Assembly (NCBI GenBank): GCA_023388355.1
Contig: JAEWGI010000008.1
Location: forward strand, 1 to 61,797
Direction: 5' to 3'
From: Pseudomonadota bacterium
GTDB taxonomy: Bacteria; Pseudomonadota; Gammaproteobacteria; Xanthomonadales; Xanthomonadaceae
DNA length: 61,797 nucleotides
Shown: piece by piece, positions 44,383 to 52,914 of the stretch
Numbering within the stretch: position 1 is the first letter of the stretch
How the letters are laid out: each line of letters begins with the position of its first letter
Translations under genes and position numbers: made by a program
Notes under the pieces: generated by a model
What the model was told of the DNA's origin: nothing
Database searches by the model: none
The model's input: only the letters and a program-made list of their open reading frames with translations

Positions 44383-45332
44383 CGCCCGCTGGCGCCCGCC
44401 CGCCCGCGCGCGAGCTGCCCGGACCGCAGCGCGATGCCCTGCGCAATGCCGAACGCCTGTGCTGGTGGACGCTGCTGTGGATGTCGCTGGTGTCGGCGCT
44501 GATGTACCTGGCCATGGGCGGCTCGCAGGCGATGAAGACCGCATTGATCGAGGATCTGCTGAGCCTGGTGCCGTCGGTCGCGTTCCTGGTCGCCAGCCGC
44601 TTCCGGCGCCGGGGCGTGGACGCCGAGTACATCACCGGCCGCGAACGCGCCTTCGACGTCAACTTCCTGATCTCGGCCGTGGCGCTCACCGGCGTCGGCC
44701 TCGCGCTGGTGTACGACAGCCTGCACACCCTGCTCACCGCAACGCGACCGGTGGTGGGCACGGTGGTGGTGGCCGGGCACGTGCTGTGGCAGGGGTGGAT
44801 CATGATGGCGGTGCTGGCGCTGTCGGCGATCCCTCCGGTGATCCTCGGCCACCGCAAGCTCGCACTCGCGCGCAAGCTGCAGCTCAAGCCGCTGCATACC
44901 GACGCCGACGTGGGCAAGGCCGACTGGATGACCGCCGCCGCCGGCATCGTCGGCGTGGCCGGCATCGGCTTCGGCCTGTGGTGGGCCGACGCCGCGGCCG
45001 CGCTGGCGATTGCCGGCAGCATCCTGCACGACGGCGCGCGCAACCTGCGTGGCGCGGTGCGCGACCTGCACGACGCACGGCCGCAGGAGCTCGACCGCAG
45101 CGATCCCGACCCGCTTCCCGACCGGTTGTGCAGCGAGATCGCCGCCCTGCCCTGGATCGATGGCTGCGCCGTACGCCTGCACGAGGAAGGCCTGCACGTG
45201 TCGGGCATCATCCTGCTGCACAACCCCACGCTGACCGCCGCCCAGGTGGAGGAAGTGCGCGCGATCGCGCAGGCGATCGACTGGCGCCTGGACCAGATCG
45301 ACGTATCGGTCGCGCTTCCCGCGGAACGTTGA
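44379..45332 (+). CDS. cation diffusion facilitator (CDF) family transporter
   Basis: The 317-residue protein has six hydrophobic helices and the CDF layout. ERLCWWTLLWMSLVSALMYL and TALIEDLLSLVPSVAFLVAS are TM1-2, RERAFDVNFLISAVALTGVG is TM3, and H-T-D-A-D-V-G-K-A-D in TM5 supplies the metal-binding His/Asp. The C-terminal cytoplasmic domain follows (PWIDGCAVRLHEEGLHVSGI). In TM2 the usual HS/DxxxD has ED only, so the metal site is unusual. It probably exports a divalent cation such as Zn, Mn or Fe. It is translated with the lipoprotein upstream. Confidence 0.85.
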   Translation: MTPAGARPPARELPGPQRDALRNAERLCWWTLLWMSLVSALMYLAMGGSQAMKTALIEDLLSLVPSVAFLVASRFRRRGVDAEYITGRERAFDVNFLISAVALTGVGLALVYDSLHTLLTATRPVVGTVVVAGHVLWQGWIMMAVLALSAIPPVILGHRKLALARKLQLKPLHTDADVGKADWMTAAAGIVGVAGIGFGLWWADAAAALAIAGSILHDGARNLRGAVRDLHDARPQELDRSDPDPLPDRLCSEIAALPWIDGCAVRLHEEGLHVSGIILLHNPTLTAAQVEEVRAIAQAIDWRLDQIDVSVALPAER

Positions 45333-45417
45333 GTCGCCCGCCTGCGCGCACCTGCGCACATGACAGCGGCCCCGCCCCTGCCTACAGTGGGCACGCGTTT
45401 CCCGTCATGCACATGCC

Positions 45418-47211
45418 ATGCCCCGCCGCCTGGGGATTCCCCGTACCTACTGGGCCGATCGCAGCATCCTGGCCGCGCTGATCGCGACCACGGCGTGGCT
45501 GTCGCTCACCCTGGCGCGCGGTCCCGGCGAACTGGCGGCGATCTGGGTGGGCAACGGCATCCTCGTCGGCTGGCTGCTGTCGCGGCGCACTGCCACCTGG
45601 CCGGGCTACCTGCTCACCGCGTTCCTGGCCGAGATGCCGGCGCGCATCCTTGCCGGCGACGCGCCCCTGTATGCCCTGGCGATCGCCGGCTGCAACCTGG
45701 TCGAGGTGCTGCTGGTGGCCGCACCGGTGCGCCGCCTGGTGCCCGACATCCGCGATCCGCGCAGCTGGATGCGGCTGGGCGGAATCGCCACCGTCGCCAC
45801 CCTTGTCGCCTGCGCGGTGGCCGGGCTGCTGGCCGCGGGCGTGGCCCATGTCCTGCACGACCAGGCGTTCGCACCCGCGCTGGCGCGCTGGTACGCCACG
45901 CACGTGGTGGGCATGGTGGTGGTGGCCACCACGACCCTGGTCGCGCACCGCAACGGGCTGGGGCTGTTCGTCGCGCGCGGCAGACGCTGGAGCCTGGCCG
46001 CCACGCTGGCGCTGCTGGTGGCGGTGGCGGTCGGCGTGTTCCTCACCCCGCATTCCGCGCTGTTCCTGACCTACCCGCCGCTGCTGCTGGTCGCGGTGCG
46101 GCACCGGTTCGTCGGCGTGGCCCTGGGCACGATCGCGATCGCGCTGGTCGCCGCCATCGCCACCACGCTCGGCTACGGCCCGCTGGTGCAGGAGAATCTC
46201 GACGACAACGGCCGCATCGCCCTGCTGCAGCTCTACATCGCCGGTGCCTGCCTGATGACCATTCCCATGTGCCTGGCCCTGGCCGAACGCGACCGCTTCG
46301 CCGCCAGCATGCGCGACAGCGAACGCCGCTACCGCATGCTCGCCGACCACTCGCACGACGCCATCGCACGCGTGAATGCCGACGGCAGGCGCATCTACGT
46401 ATCGCCCTCGGCCACCGAGATGCTGGGCTGGTCGTCGGACGAACTGCTGGGCACCCGCTGGGACCTGGTGCATCCCGAGGACGGCGAGCGCCTGCGCCAG
46501 TCGATGGCCGAAGTCCTGGCCACCGGCCAGCCGCGCACCGACATCTACCGGCTGCGCCACAGGGACGGCCACTATCTATGGATGGAGGCCGTCTCACGCT
46601 GCATCCCGGCCGACGACGGCAGCGACCGTGACGACGTGATCATCGCCGCCCGCAACATCGACCGCCGCGTCGCCGCCGAGCAGGCGCTCGCCGAAAGCCG
46701 GCGGGAGCTGGAACGGCAGTCGCGCCTGGACGCGCTGACCGACCTGGCCAACCGCCGCCACTTCGAGGAGCGCCTGGCCCTTGCGCTCAAGCGCCTGCAC
46801 CGCCACCGGGTCCCGATCGCCCTGCTGTACCTGGACATCGACCGCTTCAAGGGCATCAACGACAGCCACGGCCACGCCGCCGGCGACATCGTGCTGCAGG
46901 CGTTCGCGTCACGCCTGGCCGGCAGCGTGCGCGAAACCGACCTGGTCGCCCGCCTGGGCGGCGACGAGTTCGTGATCCTGCTCGAAGAGGTCTCCCCGGA
47001 GGGTGCCGAAACCGTCGCCCGCAAGGTCATCGACGCCATGGCCCACCCCGTCGAAGCGGGCGACGTGCAGATCACCGTCAGCACCAGCATCGGGATCGCC
47101 TGCGCCGACCGCGCCACGGAGGCCGGCCCCCTGATGGCAAAGGCCGACGCGGCCCTCTATGTGGCGAAGAATGCCGGCAGGAACCGCTATCACCTTGCGC
47201 CCAAGGATTGA
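45418..47211 (+). CDS. MASE1-PAS-GGDEF diguanylate cyclase
   Basis: The 597-residue protein has a MASE1 membrane sensor of about eight helices (residues 10-290; LAAIWVGNGILVGWLLSRRT is a typical segment). A PAS domain follows (about 300-425; RYRMLADHSHDAIARVNADG, WRDLV-type MLGWSSDELLG). The GGDEF domain has DALTDLANRRHFEERL, LYLDIDRFKGINDSHGH, intact G514-G-D-E-F518, and an RxxD inhibitory site (RETD) five residues upstream. It should make c-di-GMP with product feedback. Together with the EAL protein at 26568 it shows c-di-GMP control in this segment. It is monocistronic, with ATG just after TGCCATG. Confidence 0.94.
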   Translation: MPRRLGIPRTYWADRSILAALIATTAWLSLTLARGPGELAAIWVGNGILVGWLLSRRTATWPGYLLTAFLAEMPARILAGDAPLYALAIAGCNLVEVLLVAAPVRRLVPDIRDPRSWMRLGGIATVATLVACAVAGLLAAGVAHVLHDQAFAPALARWYATHVVGMVVVATTTLVAHRNGLGLFVARGRRWSLAATLALLVAVAVGVFLTPHSALFLTYPPLLLVAVRHRFVGVALGTIAIALVAAIATTLGYGPLVQENLDDNGRIALLQLYIAGACLMTIPMCLALAERDRFAASMRDSERRYRMLADHSHDAIARVNADGRRIYVSPSATEMLGWSSDELLGTRWDLVHPEDGERLRQSMAEVLATGQPRTDIYRLRHRDGHYLWMEAVSRCIPADDGSDRDDVIIAARNIDRRVAAEQALAESRRELERQSRLDALTDLANRRHFEERLALALKRLHRHRVPIALLYLDIDRFKGINDSHGHAAGDIVLQAFASRLAGSVRETDLVARLGGDEFVILLEEVSPEGAETVARKVIDAMAHPVEAGDVQITVSTSIGIACADRATEAGPLMAKADAALYVAKNAGRNRYHLAPKD

Positions 47212-47260
47212 CGCAAGCCCCACCAACCTCGAACTACCAACCATCAACCATCAAGCCCGG

Positions 47261-47809
47261 CTACCAGACCAGATCATCCGGCACCTTGAACTGCGCGTAG
47301 TAGTCATCGTCCTCCCCCGAGGCCGACTCCGCCGCTCCAGCCGCGCCGTGATCGACCACGATCATCCCCGCATCCCGCGCCCGCACCTGCTCCGCCGCCG
47401 CACGCGGCAGCAGCATGAATCCCTGGCCGCCATCGACAATCACCAGCGTCCCGTCCGCCAGCCTGCCGCGCAGCTCCTCGCTGACCGGCAGCGTGCGGAT
47501 CGCGCCACTGGCGGTGAAGCGGTAATCGATCTCGCCGCCGTGCGGCACCCGCTTGTCGGCGATGATCTGGCGCGCCTGCGCGCGCAGCTCACGGGCGCGC
47601 GCCTGCTCGCGGCGTTCTGCTTCCAGCGCGCGGTCGCGTTCGGCCTTCTCCTCGCGCGCCCGCTGTGCCTCGAGCTCGACCTCGTTCGGCCCCGACGCGG
47701 CCCTGGCATGCCGCGCCAGATGCTGCTCGCGCGCCACCGCCGAAACCTTGGACTTCTTGACCAGTCCGGCCTTGAGCAGCTGTTCCTGCAGGGGATTGCC
47801 TTTGGCCAT
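47261..47809 (-). CDS. DUF2058 family protein (YaiL-like)
   Basis: The 182-residue protein starts MAKGNPLQEQLLKAGLVKKS and ends DDDYYAQFKVPDDLVW, the two hallmarks of DUF2058/YaiL nucleoproteins. The middle (about residues 45-85) is a charged coiled-coil of Glu, Arg and Ala. The C-terminal part contains LADGTLVIVDGGQGFMLLPR. The E. coli homolog has about the same length. The role is unknown; YaiL is reported as nucleoid-associated. ATG 47809 matches the family start; the frame is open for ten more codons upstream. Confidence 0.92.
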   Translation of the reverse strand: MAKGNPLQEQLLKAGLVKKSKVSAVAREQHLARHARAASGPNEVELEAQRAREEKAERDRALEAERREQARARELRAQARQIIADKRVPHGGEIDYRFTASGAIRTLPVSEELRGRLADGTLVIVDGGQGFMLLPRAAAEQVRARDAGMIVVDHGAAGAAESASGEDDDYYAQFKVPDDLVW

Positions 47810-47940
47810 GTCGGCGGTGCCTTGACGGGGGTTCCACATGATAGCCGCCGTGCGGTGGCCATCGCGCCGCCGCCACCGGACGCCGGGCGGGTTGCCGCGG
47901 TGTCTACGCCGCAGGCCTCGTACGGATTCGCATCTAGGTT

Positions 47941-48006
47941 GTCATCCCGAGCCGCAGGCGAGGGATCTGCGCAAAGGCAGATCTCTCCCTCCGGTCGAGA
48001 TGACAG
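47941..48006. repeat. imperfect palindromic element (GTCATCCCGAG family)
   Basis: GTCATCCCGAGCC...AGGGATCTGC and GCAGATCTCTCCCTCC...GAGATGAC form an imperfect hairpin between two minus-strand genes. Its right arm (TCTCCCTCCGGTCGAGATGA) resembles the inner arm of the element at 43225-43331 (TCTCCCTTCGGTCGAAATGA). GTTTCGACCGGAGGGAGG at about 48506-48523 is a further partial copy. Confidence 0.75.
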
Positions 48007-48036
48007 TTGTGCTATGCGCCTGAATGCGGATCCGTA

Positions 48037-48351
48037 TCAGTCGCGCAGGCGCAGCGTCGGATGCTCGTCCAGCGTCCCGTCCTCCAGGATCACCACGTGG
48101 CGGCTGTCGTCCTTGTCGAACAGCACCGGGATCGGCGCCTGGAACAGCGGCCGGCGCACGAAGGCCAGGCGCCAGCGGAAGATCTCCATCGCCTCGAGCG
48201 TGACCAGCTGCGCCGGCGTCAGGCCGGCGCGCAGCCCGGTCTGGTCCGGGGCCGAGAACCTGCGGCGCTCGGGCGTGCGCTTCTGCGTAGTGGACGCGTC
48301 TTCCGACCAGGGGCCGGCAACGACGGACGACTGGGGCGGTTTGGATGTCAC
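48037..48351 (-). CDS. conserved hypothetical protein, intact copy of a duplicated gene
   Basis: The 104-residue protein is predicted from GTG 48351. Its core is GLRAGLTPAQLVTLEAMEIF, RWRLAFVRRPLFQAPIPVLF, DKDDSRHVVILEDGTLDEHP. I recognise the pattern (a helix, then strands with FVRRP and a P-V-x-F-D turn) but no function. A second copy lies 425 bases upstream on the same strand (48777-49094) and is interrupted by a stop. The first 40 residues are variable and low-complexity. The frame is open upstream through a palindromic repeat, so the exact start is uncertain. Confidence 0.7.
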   Translation of the reverse strand: MTSKPPQSSVVAGPWSEDASTTQKRTPERRRFSAPDQTGLRAGLTPAQLVTLEAMEIFRWRLAFVRRPLFQAPIPVLFDKDDSRHVVILEDGTLDEHPTLRLRD

Positions 48352-48776
48352 TGAACAGGAACTCCCTGCGACCCAAGGGTCGGATTTCGAGCTGTCGCTG
48401 CCGTTAACGGCAGGATTGCGCGCAACAGCAGGGCTAATCCTCACAATGCCCGGAGAGAGTTCACGTGAATTCGCTGAACGGGCGACGATTCCGTTCATGT
48501 TTTGCGTTTCGACCGGAGGGAGGCTAGTGCCCTGCTCCTTCCCCCGCTCGCGGGGGAAGGCTGGGATGGGGGCGCGCGCCGCAGGCGCGCGTGAAGTGGC
48601 GCGGCGACCGGCTTGCCCCCACCCCAACCCTCCCCCGCGAGCGGGGGAGGGAGCAGAGCCGCCCCGTTGTCACGAACGAACGTTGTTGAAAGCCCCAGGG
48701 ATAACAGAAATTGGTCAGACTCTTCCAAGCGCGCAGCGACCGCTGCCACGCGATCGCGTCGGCCCGATCGACGGCC
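48352..48776. other. 425-base gap between the two copies of the duplicated gene
   Basis: The gap contains a full palindromic repeat unit (48537-48651, listed separately) and a partial GTCGACC-type repeat arm near 48506-48523. I see no gene or clear promoter in the remainder. Confidence 0.6.
48537..48651. repeat. complete copy of the palindromic repeat unit
   Basis: Hairpin CCTTCCCCCGC/GCGGGGGAAGG (48537-48560) is followed by CTGGGATGGGGGCGCGCGCC, GCAGGCGCGCGTGAAGTGGC, GCGGCGACCGGCTTGCCCCC, ACCCCAA, and hairpin CCCTCCCCCG/CGGGGGAGGG (48628-48651). GGGATGGGGGC and GCCCCCACCCC near the two ends are complementary, so the whole unit can fold into one large cruciform. This copy defines the unit best (about 115 bases). 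Confidence 0.88.
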
Positions 48777-49094
48777 TCAGTTGCGCAGTCGCAGCGTGGG
48801 ATGTTCGTCGAGGGTGCCGTCTTCCAGGATCACCACGTGGCGGCTGTCGTCCTTGTCGAACAGCACCGGGATCGGCGCCTGGAACAGCGGTCGACGCACG
48901 AACGCCAGGCGCCACTTGAAGATCTCCAGCGCGTCGAGCGTGACCAGCTGCGCGGGCGTGAGCCCGGCGCGCAGCGCACACGGATCGGGCGCAGCCGGCT
49001 TGCGGCGTTAGCGTTCGGGCGTGCGCGTGGCGGGCGCAGGCCTGGGTGGCCAGGGCCCGGCAACGACGGTGGACTGGAGTGAATGGCTGGACAT
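48777..49094 (-). pseudogene. second copy of the duplicated hypothetical gene, interrupted by a stop
   Basis: Translation from ATG 49094 reads MSSHSLQSTVVAGPWPPRPA, PATRTPER, then TAA (49008-49010). It goes on RRKPAAPDPCALRAGLTPAQ, LVTLDALEIFKWRLAFVRRP, LFQAPIPVLFDKDDSRHVVI and LEDGTLDEHPTLRLRN. The first half matches the intact copy's QSSVVAGPW and RTPER, and the remainder is nearly identical to it. The stop is at codon 29 and no start codon follows it in frame before the conserved core. It is therefore a decayed paralog, unless the stop is a sequencing error. Confidence 0.8.
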
Positions 49095-49388
49095 GACGGT
49101 GCCTCCGGTCGGCCACGGGCCGACCCCGCGCGGGCACCCGGGATTGGAATGCCTTGCCGCGCACCGACGTCATGCAAAGCGCGTGCCGATCCGGCAGCAG
49201 CGCCTGAACGGGGGCGACAGCGCGTTCATGTCGGGAGGCGGCCACCTGCGCGATTGCGGCGACGGAACGTCCGTGCCGCCAAGCAGCCGAACGGCGACCC
49301 GATCGGAAGTCCCCATCGGGATGCACGCTGCGGCCCGGCCGCCGCCACCGCAGCGCCCGACGCACGGACAGGTCCTGGCGGCCTTCAC

Positions 49389-50336
49389 TCAGCCCGATCG
49401 AGACGGAAGCTTCGCCTGGGCGTGGAAATGCACCAGCAGTCCGGAGAGGCTGCGAAGGTCCTGCGCGTTGTGGTCGCCCACACGGCGCAGCTTGTCGGCG
49501 CTGCCACCGCGCAGGTAGTCCAACCAGGCCGCGGGTGCCTCCGATCCGGGCAGGTCGTCCTCGCGCACCACGCCGAGCAGCTGCCGCTCGGCGGTGGCCA
49601 GGCGGCAGTTCTCCCAGATGCCGCGGTAGTGCCTGCGCACCGGATGCAGCAGGTCGATATGGTCGCGGCCGAGCACGGGATCGGCCAGCCGCGCCAGGGT
49701 GTAACGCGTGCTCAGCAGCGGGCGGTCGTAGCACTTGCCGTTGTAGGACAACAGCACGGTGTGCGGTTCCAGCCAGCGGCTGAATTCCTGCAGCATCGCC
49801 TGCTCGGCGCCCATCGTGGTCATCAGCAGCTGGCGGATGCGCAGGCCGCCATCGCGCCAGTCGCCGGCGCCGATCATGAAGGCGCGCGTGCCTGTGCCGC
49901 CGGCAAGACCCGTGGTCTCGGTGTCGAAGGCGAGGATGCGGTGGGTGTCGATCCCGTCGAGGTCGGGCGCCTTCAGCTTGAGCGCGGTCAGGTCGAGGCG
50001 CTCGGGCAGGCGTTCGAACGGCACCCGTTTTTCGATGTAGCGCAGGCCGGGCGCGATCTCGTCGCCCTCCAGGCTGCGGTCGAAGCTGCGCACCGGCGCG
50101 AGCGCGCGCGGGCGCAGGCCGAGCAGCTTGCGCAGCTGCGCCACCTGCGCCTCGGTGGACTTCGCGCGGGGCGCGGTGGGCGGCGTTGTCTGTTCGCCGA
50201 TCGTTGTTCCGCGCAGCGAAGCCGGCTGCGCCTGCTTCCCGCCGGTTGTTGTGTCGCCCGGTGCAAAGGGCGCGACCACAGGACGCGCCGCTGCACCCGC
50301 CTGCTGCCGCAACCCCGCCAGGCGTTTGGCCAGCAC
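49389..50336 (-). CDS. mrfB: RNase H-like DEDD exonuclease domain protein (YprB/MrfB-like)
   Basis: The 315-residue protein has an N-terminal variable region. The ribonuclease H-like exonuclease domain follows, with metal ligands D138-T-E140 (HRILAFDTETTGLAGGTGTR), SYNGKCYDRPLL, HIDLLHPVRRHYRGIWENC and a final HNAQDLRSLSGLLVHF. In Bacillus subtilis the YprA-YprB pair (MrfA-MrfB) repairs mitomycin C damage, with MrfB as exonuclease. The start is GTG (50336), two bases after the helicase stop, so it belongs to the same operon. The family call is strong; the mitomycin role is inferred from the pairing. Confidence 0.87.
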   Translation of the reverse strand: MLAKRLAGLRQQAGAAARPVVAPFAPGDTTTGGKQAQPASLRGTTIGEQTTPPTAPRAKSTEAQVAQLRKLLGLRPRALAPVRSFDRSLEGDEIAPGLRYIEKRVPFERLPERLDLTALKLKAPDLDGIDTHRILAFDTETTGLAGGTGTRAFMIGAGDWRDGGLRIRQLLMTTMGAEQAMLQEFSRWLEPHTVLLSYNGKCYDRPLLSTRYTLARLADPVLGRDHIDLLHPVRRHYRGIWENCRLATAERQLLGVVREDDLPGSEAPAAWLDYLRGGSADKLRRVGDHNAQDLRSLSGLLVHFHAQAKLPSRSG

Positions 50337-50338
50337 GC

Positions 50339-52738
50339 TCAAGCCGCCTCTCCCAGCAGCTCCAGCACCTGCATGCCCGCCGCCTTGACCGACTTGCCCG
50401 CCACTTCGCTGCTGGCCAGGATCGGTCCCACGCATGCGGGGCAGCCATGCGCGCACGGGCACGCGCGGATCAGGTCCAGCGCCTGCCGGCGCAGATCCTC
50501 GCGGCGCTCGAACAGCGGCAGCGACAGCCCCACCCCGCCCGGGTAGTTGTCGTAGAGGAACAGCGTGGGCGTGAAGCCGCGCGCGACTTCCACTATCGCC
50601 TCGCCGCTCTCGCCCGAGCGGATCTGCCCGCGCCCGGACAGGTCGGCGGTGGCGAACCACGCCCCGTCGCCACTGCCCACCGCCTTCTGCAGGTCGCGCC
50701 CCTCGGCCATCACGCAGACCATCGCGACCAGGTGCAGGGCATACGCCGCAGACAAAAACCCATCGAGCGCATCCTGGCGGCTGTCGAAACCGGCATCGAG
50801 CACCCGCTGCGGCAGCTGCCACCAGCACGCGGTGGTGTGCAGCTCCTGGTCGGGCAGGGTCACCGGCCCGTAGCCGATGTTCTCGTGGGTGTGGAAGCGG
50901 ATCTTCTTGTAGCCCGACACCCGCCGCAGCACGTGCACCTCGCCATGGTGGGCGCTGCCCTGCCCGGCCGGCGCGCCGTCGGCTTCGTCCAGGACTTTGA
51001 GCTTGGTGTAGTCGATGGCGTCGGTGTAGTAGTCCACGTTGGTCTGCTGCACGTAGGCCTTGCGCCCTTCCCAGTCCAGGCGTTCGACCTGGTAGGGCTC
51101 GGACTGCACCATGTGGATCGCGCCCTCGTACAGCGTGAGCGCCGCGGCCGAATAGTCGACCTCGGCGATGATGGTCTGGCGGCCGTTGGTGCGGTCGACC
51201 ACCACGAAGTTGCCGTCGGCCACCGAGCGCAGGTTCACCGCCTGCGCCGGATAGCTGTCGGCGATCCACTCCCAGCGCCCGCCCTCCTGGTGCAGCACGC
51301 CGCTTTCCACCAGCACGTCCAGCCACGGACCCGGATCCACCGGCCCGAAGGCATCGCCTGCCAGGAACGGCAGCTCGAAGGCCGCGCAGCGGATGTGGTC
51401 CATCAGGATCAGCGGCTGGTCGGGCTCGATACGCGCCTGCTCGGGCGTGGCGCTGGCGAAGAACTCCGGATGGCGCACCACGTACTGGTCCAGCGGCAGG
51501 CTGCTGGCCACCAGCACGCCGATCGACGGCTGCTGGCGCCGGCCCGCGCGCCCGAAGCGCTGCCAGGTCTGCGCGATGGAGCCCGGATAGCCGTTGAGCA
51601 CCACCACATCCAGGCTGCCGATGTCCACGCCCAGCTCGAGCGCGGAAGTGCTGACGATGCCGTCGATCTTCCCCGAGCGCATCTCGCGCTCCACCTCGCG
51701 CCGCTCGGTGGGCAGGTAGCCACCGCGGTAGGCGCGGATGCGGCGCGGCTTGCGCGGGTCGTGGTCGAACACTTCCTTGAGGTACTTGGTGAGCACCTCG
51801 ACCATCAGCCGCGACTGGCAGAACACCATCGTTTTCAGGCCCGACTTGATCGCCATGCGCGCGATGCGGTTGGCCTGCGAGCGGGCCGAAGCGCGGATCC
51901 CCAGGTCCGGGTTCACCACCGGCGGGTTCCACAGCAGGATGTGCTTGTCGCCGGTGGGCGCGCCGCTCTCGGTGATCGCCTCCACCGCATCCTCGATCAG
52001 CGCGCTGGCGTGCTGCGCGGCATTGCCGATCGTCGCCGAGCACAGCACGAATTGCGGCTGCACCCCGTAGAACGCGCACACCCGCTTGAGCCGCCGGATC
52101 ACGTTGGCCACGTGGGAGCCGAACACGCCGCGGTAGGTGTGCACCTCGTCGATTACGACAAAGCGCAGGTTCTCGAAGAACTGCGCCCACTTGGTGTGGT
52201 GCGGCAGGATCGCCTGGTGGAGCATGTCGGGGTTGCTGACCACGATGTCGCCATTGAGGCGGATCGCCTGGCGCGCGTCCCCGGGCGTGTCGCCATCGAA
52301 AGTTGCCGCGCGCAGCCCCAGCTGGCCCGCGGCATTGAGTTCCAGCAGCTCGGCCACCTGGTCCTGCGCCAGCGCCTTGGTCGGGAACAGGTACAGCGCC
52401 TTGGCGCCCTGCTCCAGCGCCGCGCTGACCACCGGCAGCGTGTAGCACAGCGACTTGCCCGACGCCGTGGGCGTGGCCACCACCACATGCCGCCCCGCCC
52501 GCGCCGCCTCCCAGGCTTGCGCCTGGTGCGAATACAGCGAACGGATGCCGCGCGCCTGCAGCGCGTCGGCCAGCGCCGGCGGCAGGTCACGCGGCAGCGG
52601 CCGCAGATCGGCCGCCTGGCCCTCGATGGTGAACTGGCCGGTGACCCGGTCGGCATAGCGATCGGCCAGGCGACGCGCCAGCTGCCCGCCGGACGGAACG
52701 GGCGCCGGCAGCGGCCTGGCGTGGAGGATGGCGTTCAT
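50339..52738 (-). CDS. mrfA: DEAH-like superfamily 2 helicase with DUF1998 (YprA/MrfA-like)
   Basis: The 799-residue helicase has Walker A ATPTASGKS (88-96), D-E-V-H at 197-200, SATIGNAAQH, CQSRLMVEVL, STSALELGVDIGSLDVVVLN and QRFGRAGRR. A C-terminal DUF1998 domain with four Cys follows: C760-x-C762-x3-C766-x2-C769 (RACPCAHGCPACVGP). This four-Cys zinc site is needed for MrfA function in B. subtilis. With the exonuclease directly downstream it forms an MrfAB-type excision repair pair. It starts at ATG 52738. The gap 52739-52914 to hsdR shows no other feature and may be the island boundary. Confidence 0.92.
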   Translation of the reverse strand: MNAILHARPLPAPVPSGGQLARRLADRYADRVTGQFTIEGQAADLRPLPRDLPPALADALQARGIRSLYSHQAQAWEAARAGRHVVVATPTASGKSLCYTLPVVSAALEQGAKALYLFPTKALAQDQVAELLELNAAGQLGLRAATFDGDTPGDARQAIRLNGDIVVSNPDMLHQAILPHHTKWAQFFENLRFVVIDEVHTYRGVFGSHVANVIRRLKRVCAFYGVQPQFVLCSATIGNAAQHASALIEDAVEAITESGAPTGDKHILLWNPPVVNPDLGIRASARSQANRIARMAIKSGLKTMVFCQSRLMVEVLTKYLKEVFDHDPRKPRRIRAYRGGYLPTERREVEREMRSGKIDGIVSTSALELGVDIGSLDVVVLNGYPGSIAQTWQRFGRAGRRQQPSIGVLVASSLPLDQYVVRHPEFFASATPEQARIEPDQPLILMDHIRCAAFELPFLAGDAFGPVDPGPWLDVLVESGVLHQEGGRWEWIADSYPAQAVNLRSVADGNFVVVDRTNGRQTIIAEVDYSAAALTLYEGAIHMVQSEPYQVERLDWEGRKAYVQQTNVDYYTDAIDYTKLKVLDEADGAPAGQGSAHHGEVHVLRRVSGYKKIRFHTHENIGYGPVTLPDQELHTTACWWQLPQRVLDAGFDSRQDALDGFLSAAYALHLVAMVCVMAEGRDLQKAVGSGDGAWFATADLSGRGQIRSGESGEAIVEVARGFTPTLFLYDNYPGGVGLSLPLFERREDLRRQALDLIRACPCAHGCPACVGPILASSEVAGKSVKAAGMQVLELLGEAA

Positions 52739-52914
52739 GGGGCCTGCCGTGGTGGGGGCGGGCCAGTGTTGTGGGGGGCTGTCTCACAGGGTGAGTCTGC
52801 GCCCGGCGGATCGGACAGGTGTGCCGGGCTGCCGTCCGTCAGGCTGGCTTGATGCCCATGGGCGCGTTCGCGCTTTGCTCGCGAGACGCTGCCTCAAATG
52901 CGGTGCAGACACTC

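Noticed and set aside
52739..52914. Attachment site or integrase remnant at the edge of the restriction island
   Set aside because: No tRNA end, direct repeat pair or integrase fragment could be seen in this gap, and the other island border lies beyond the window.
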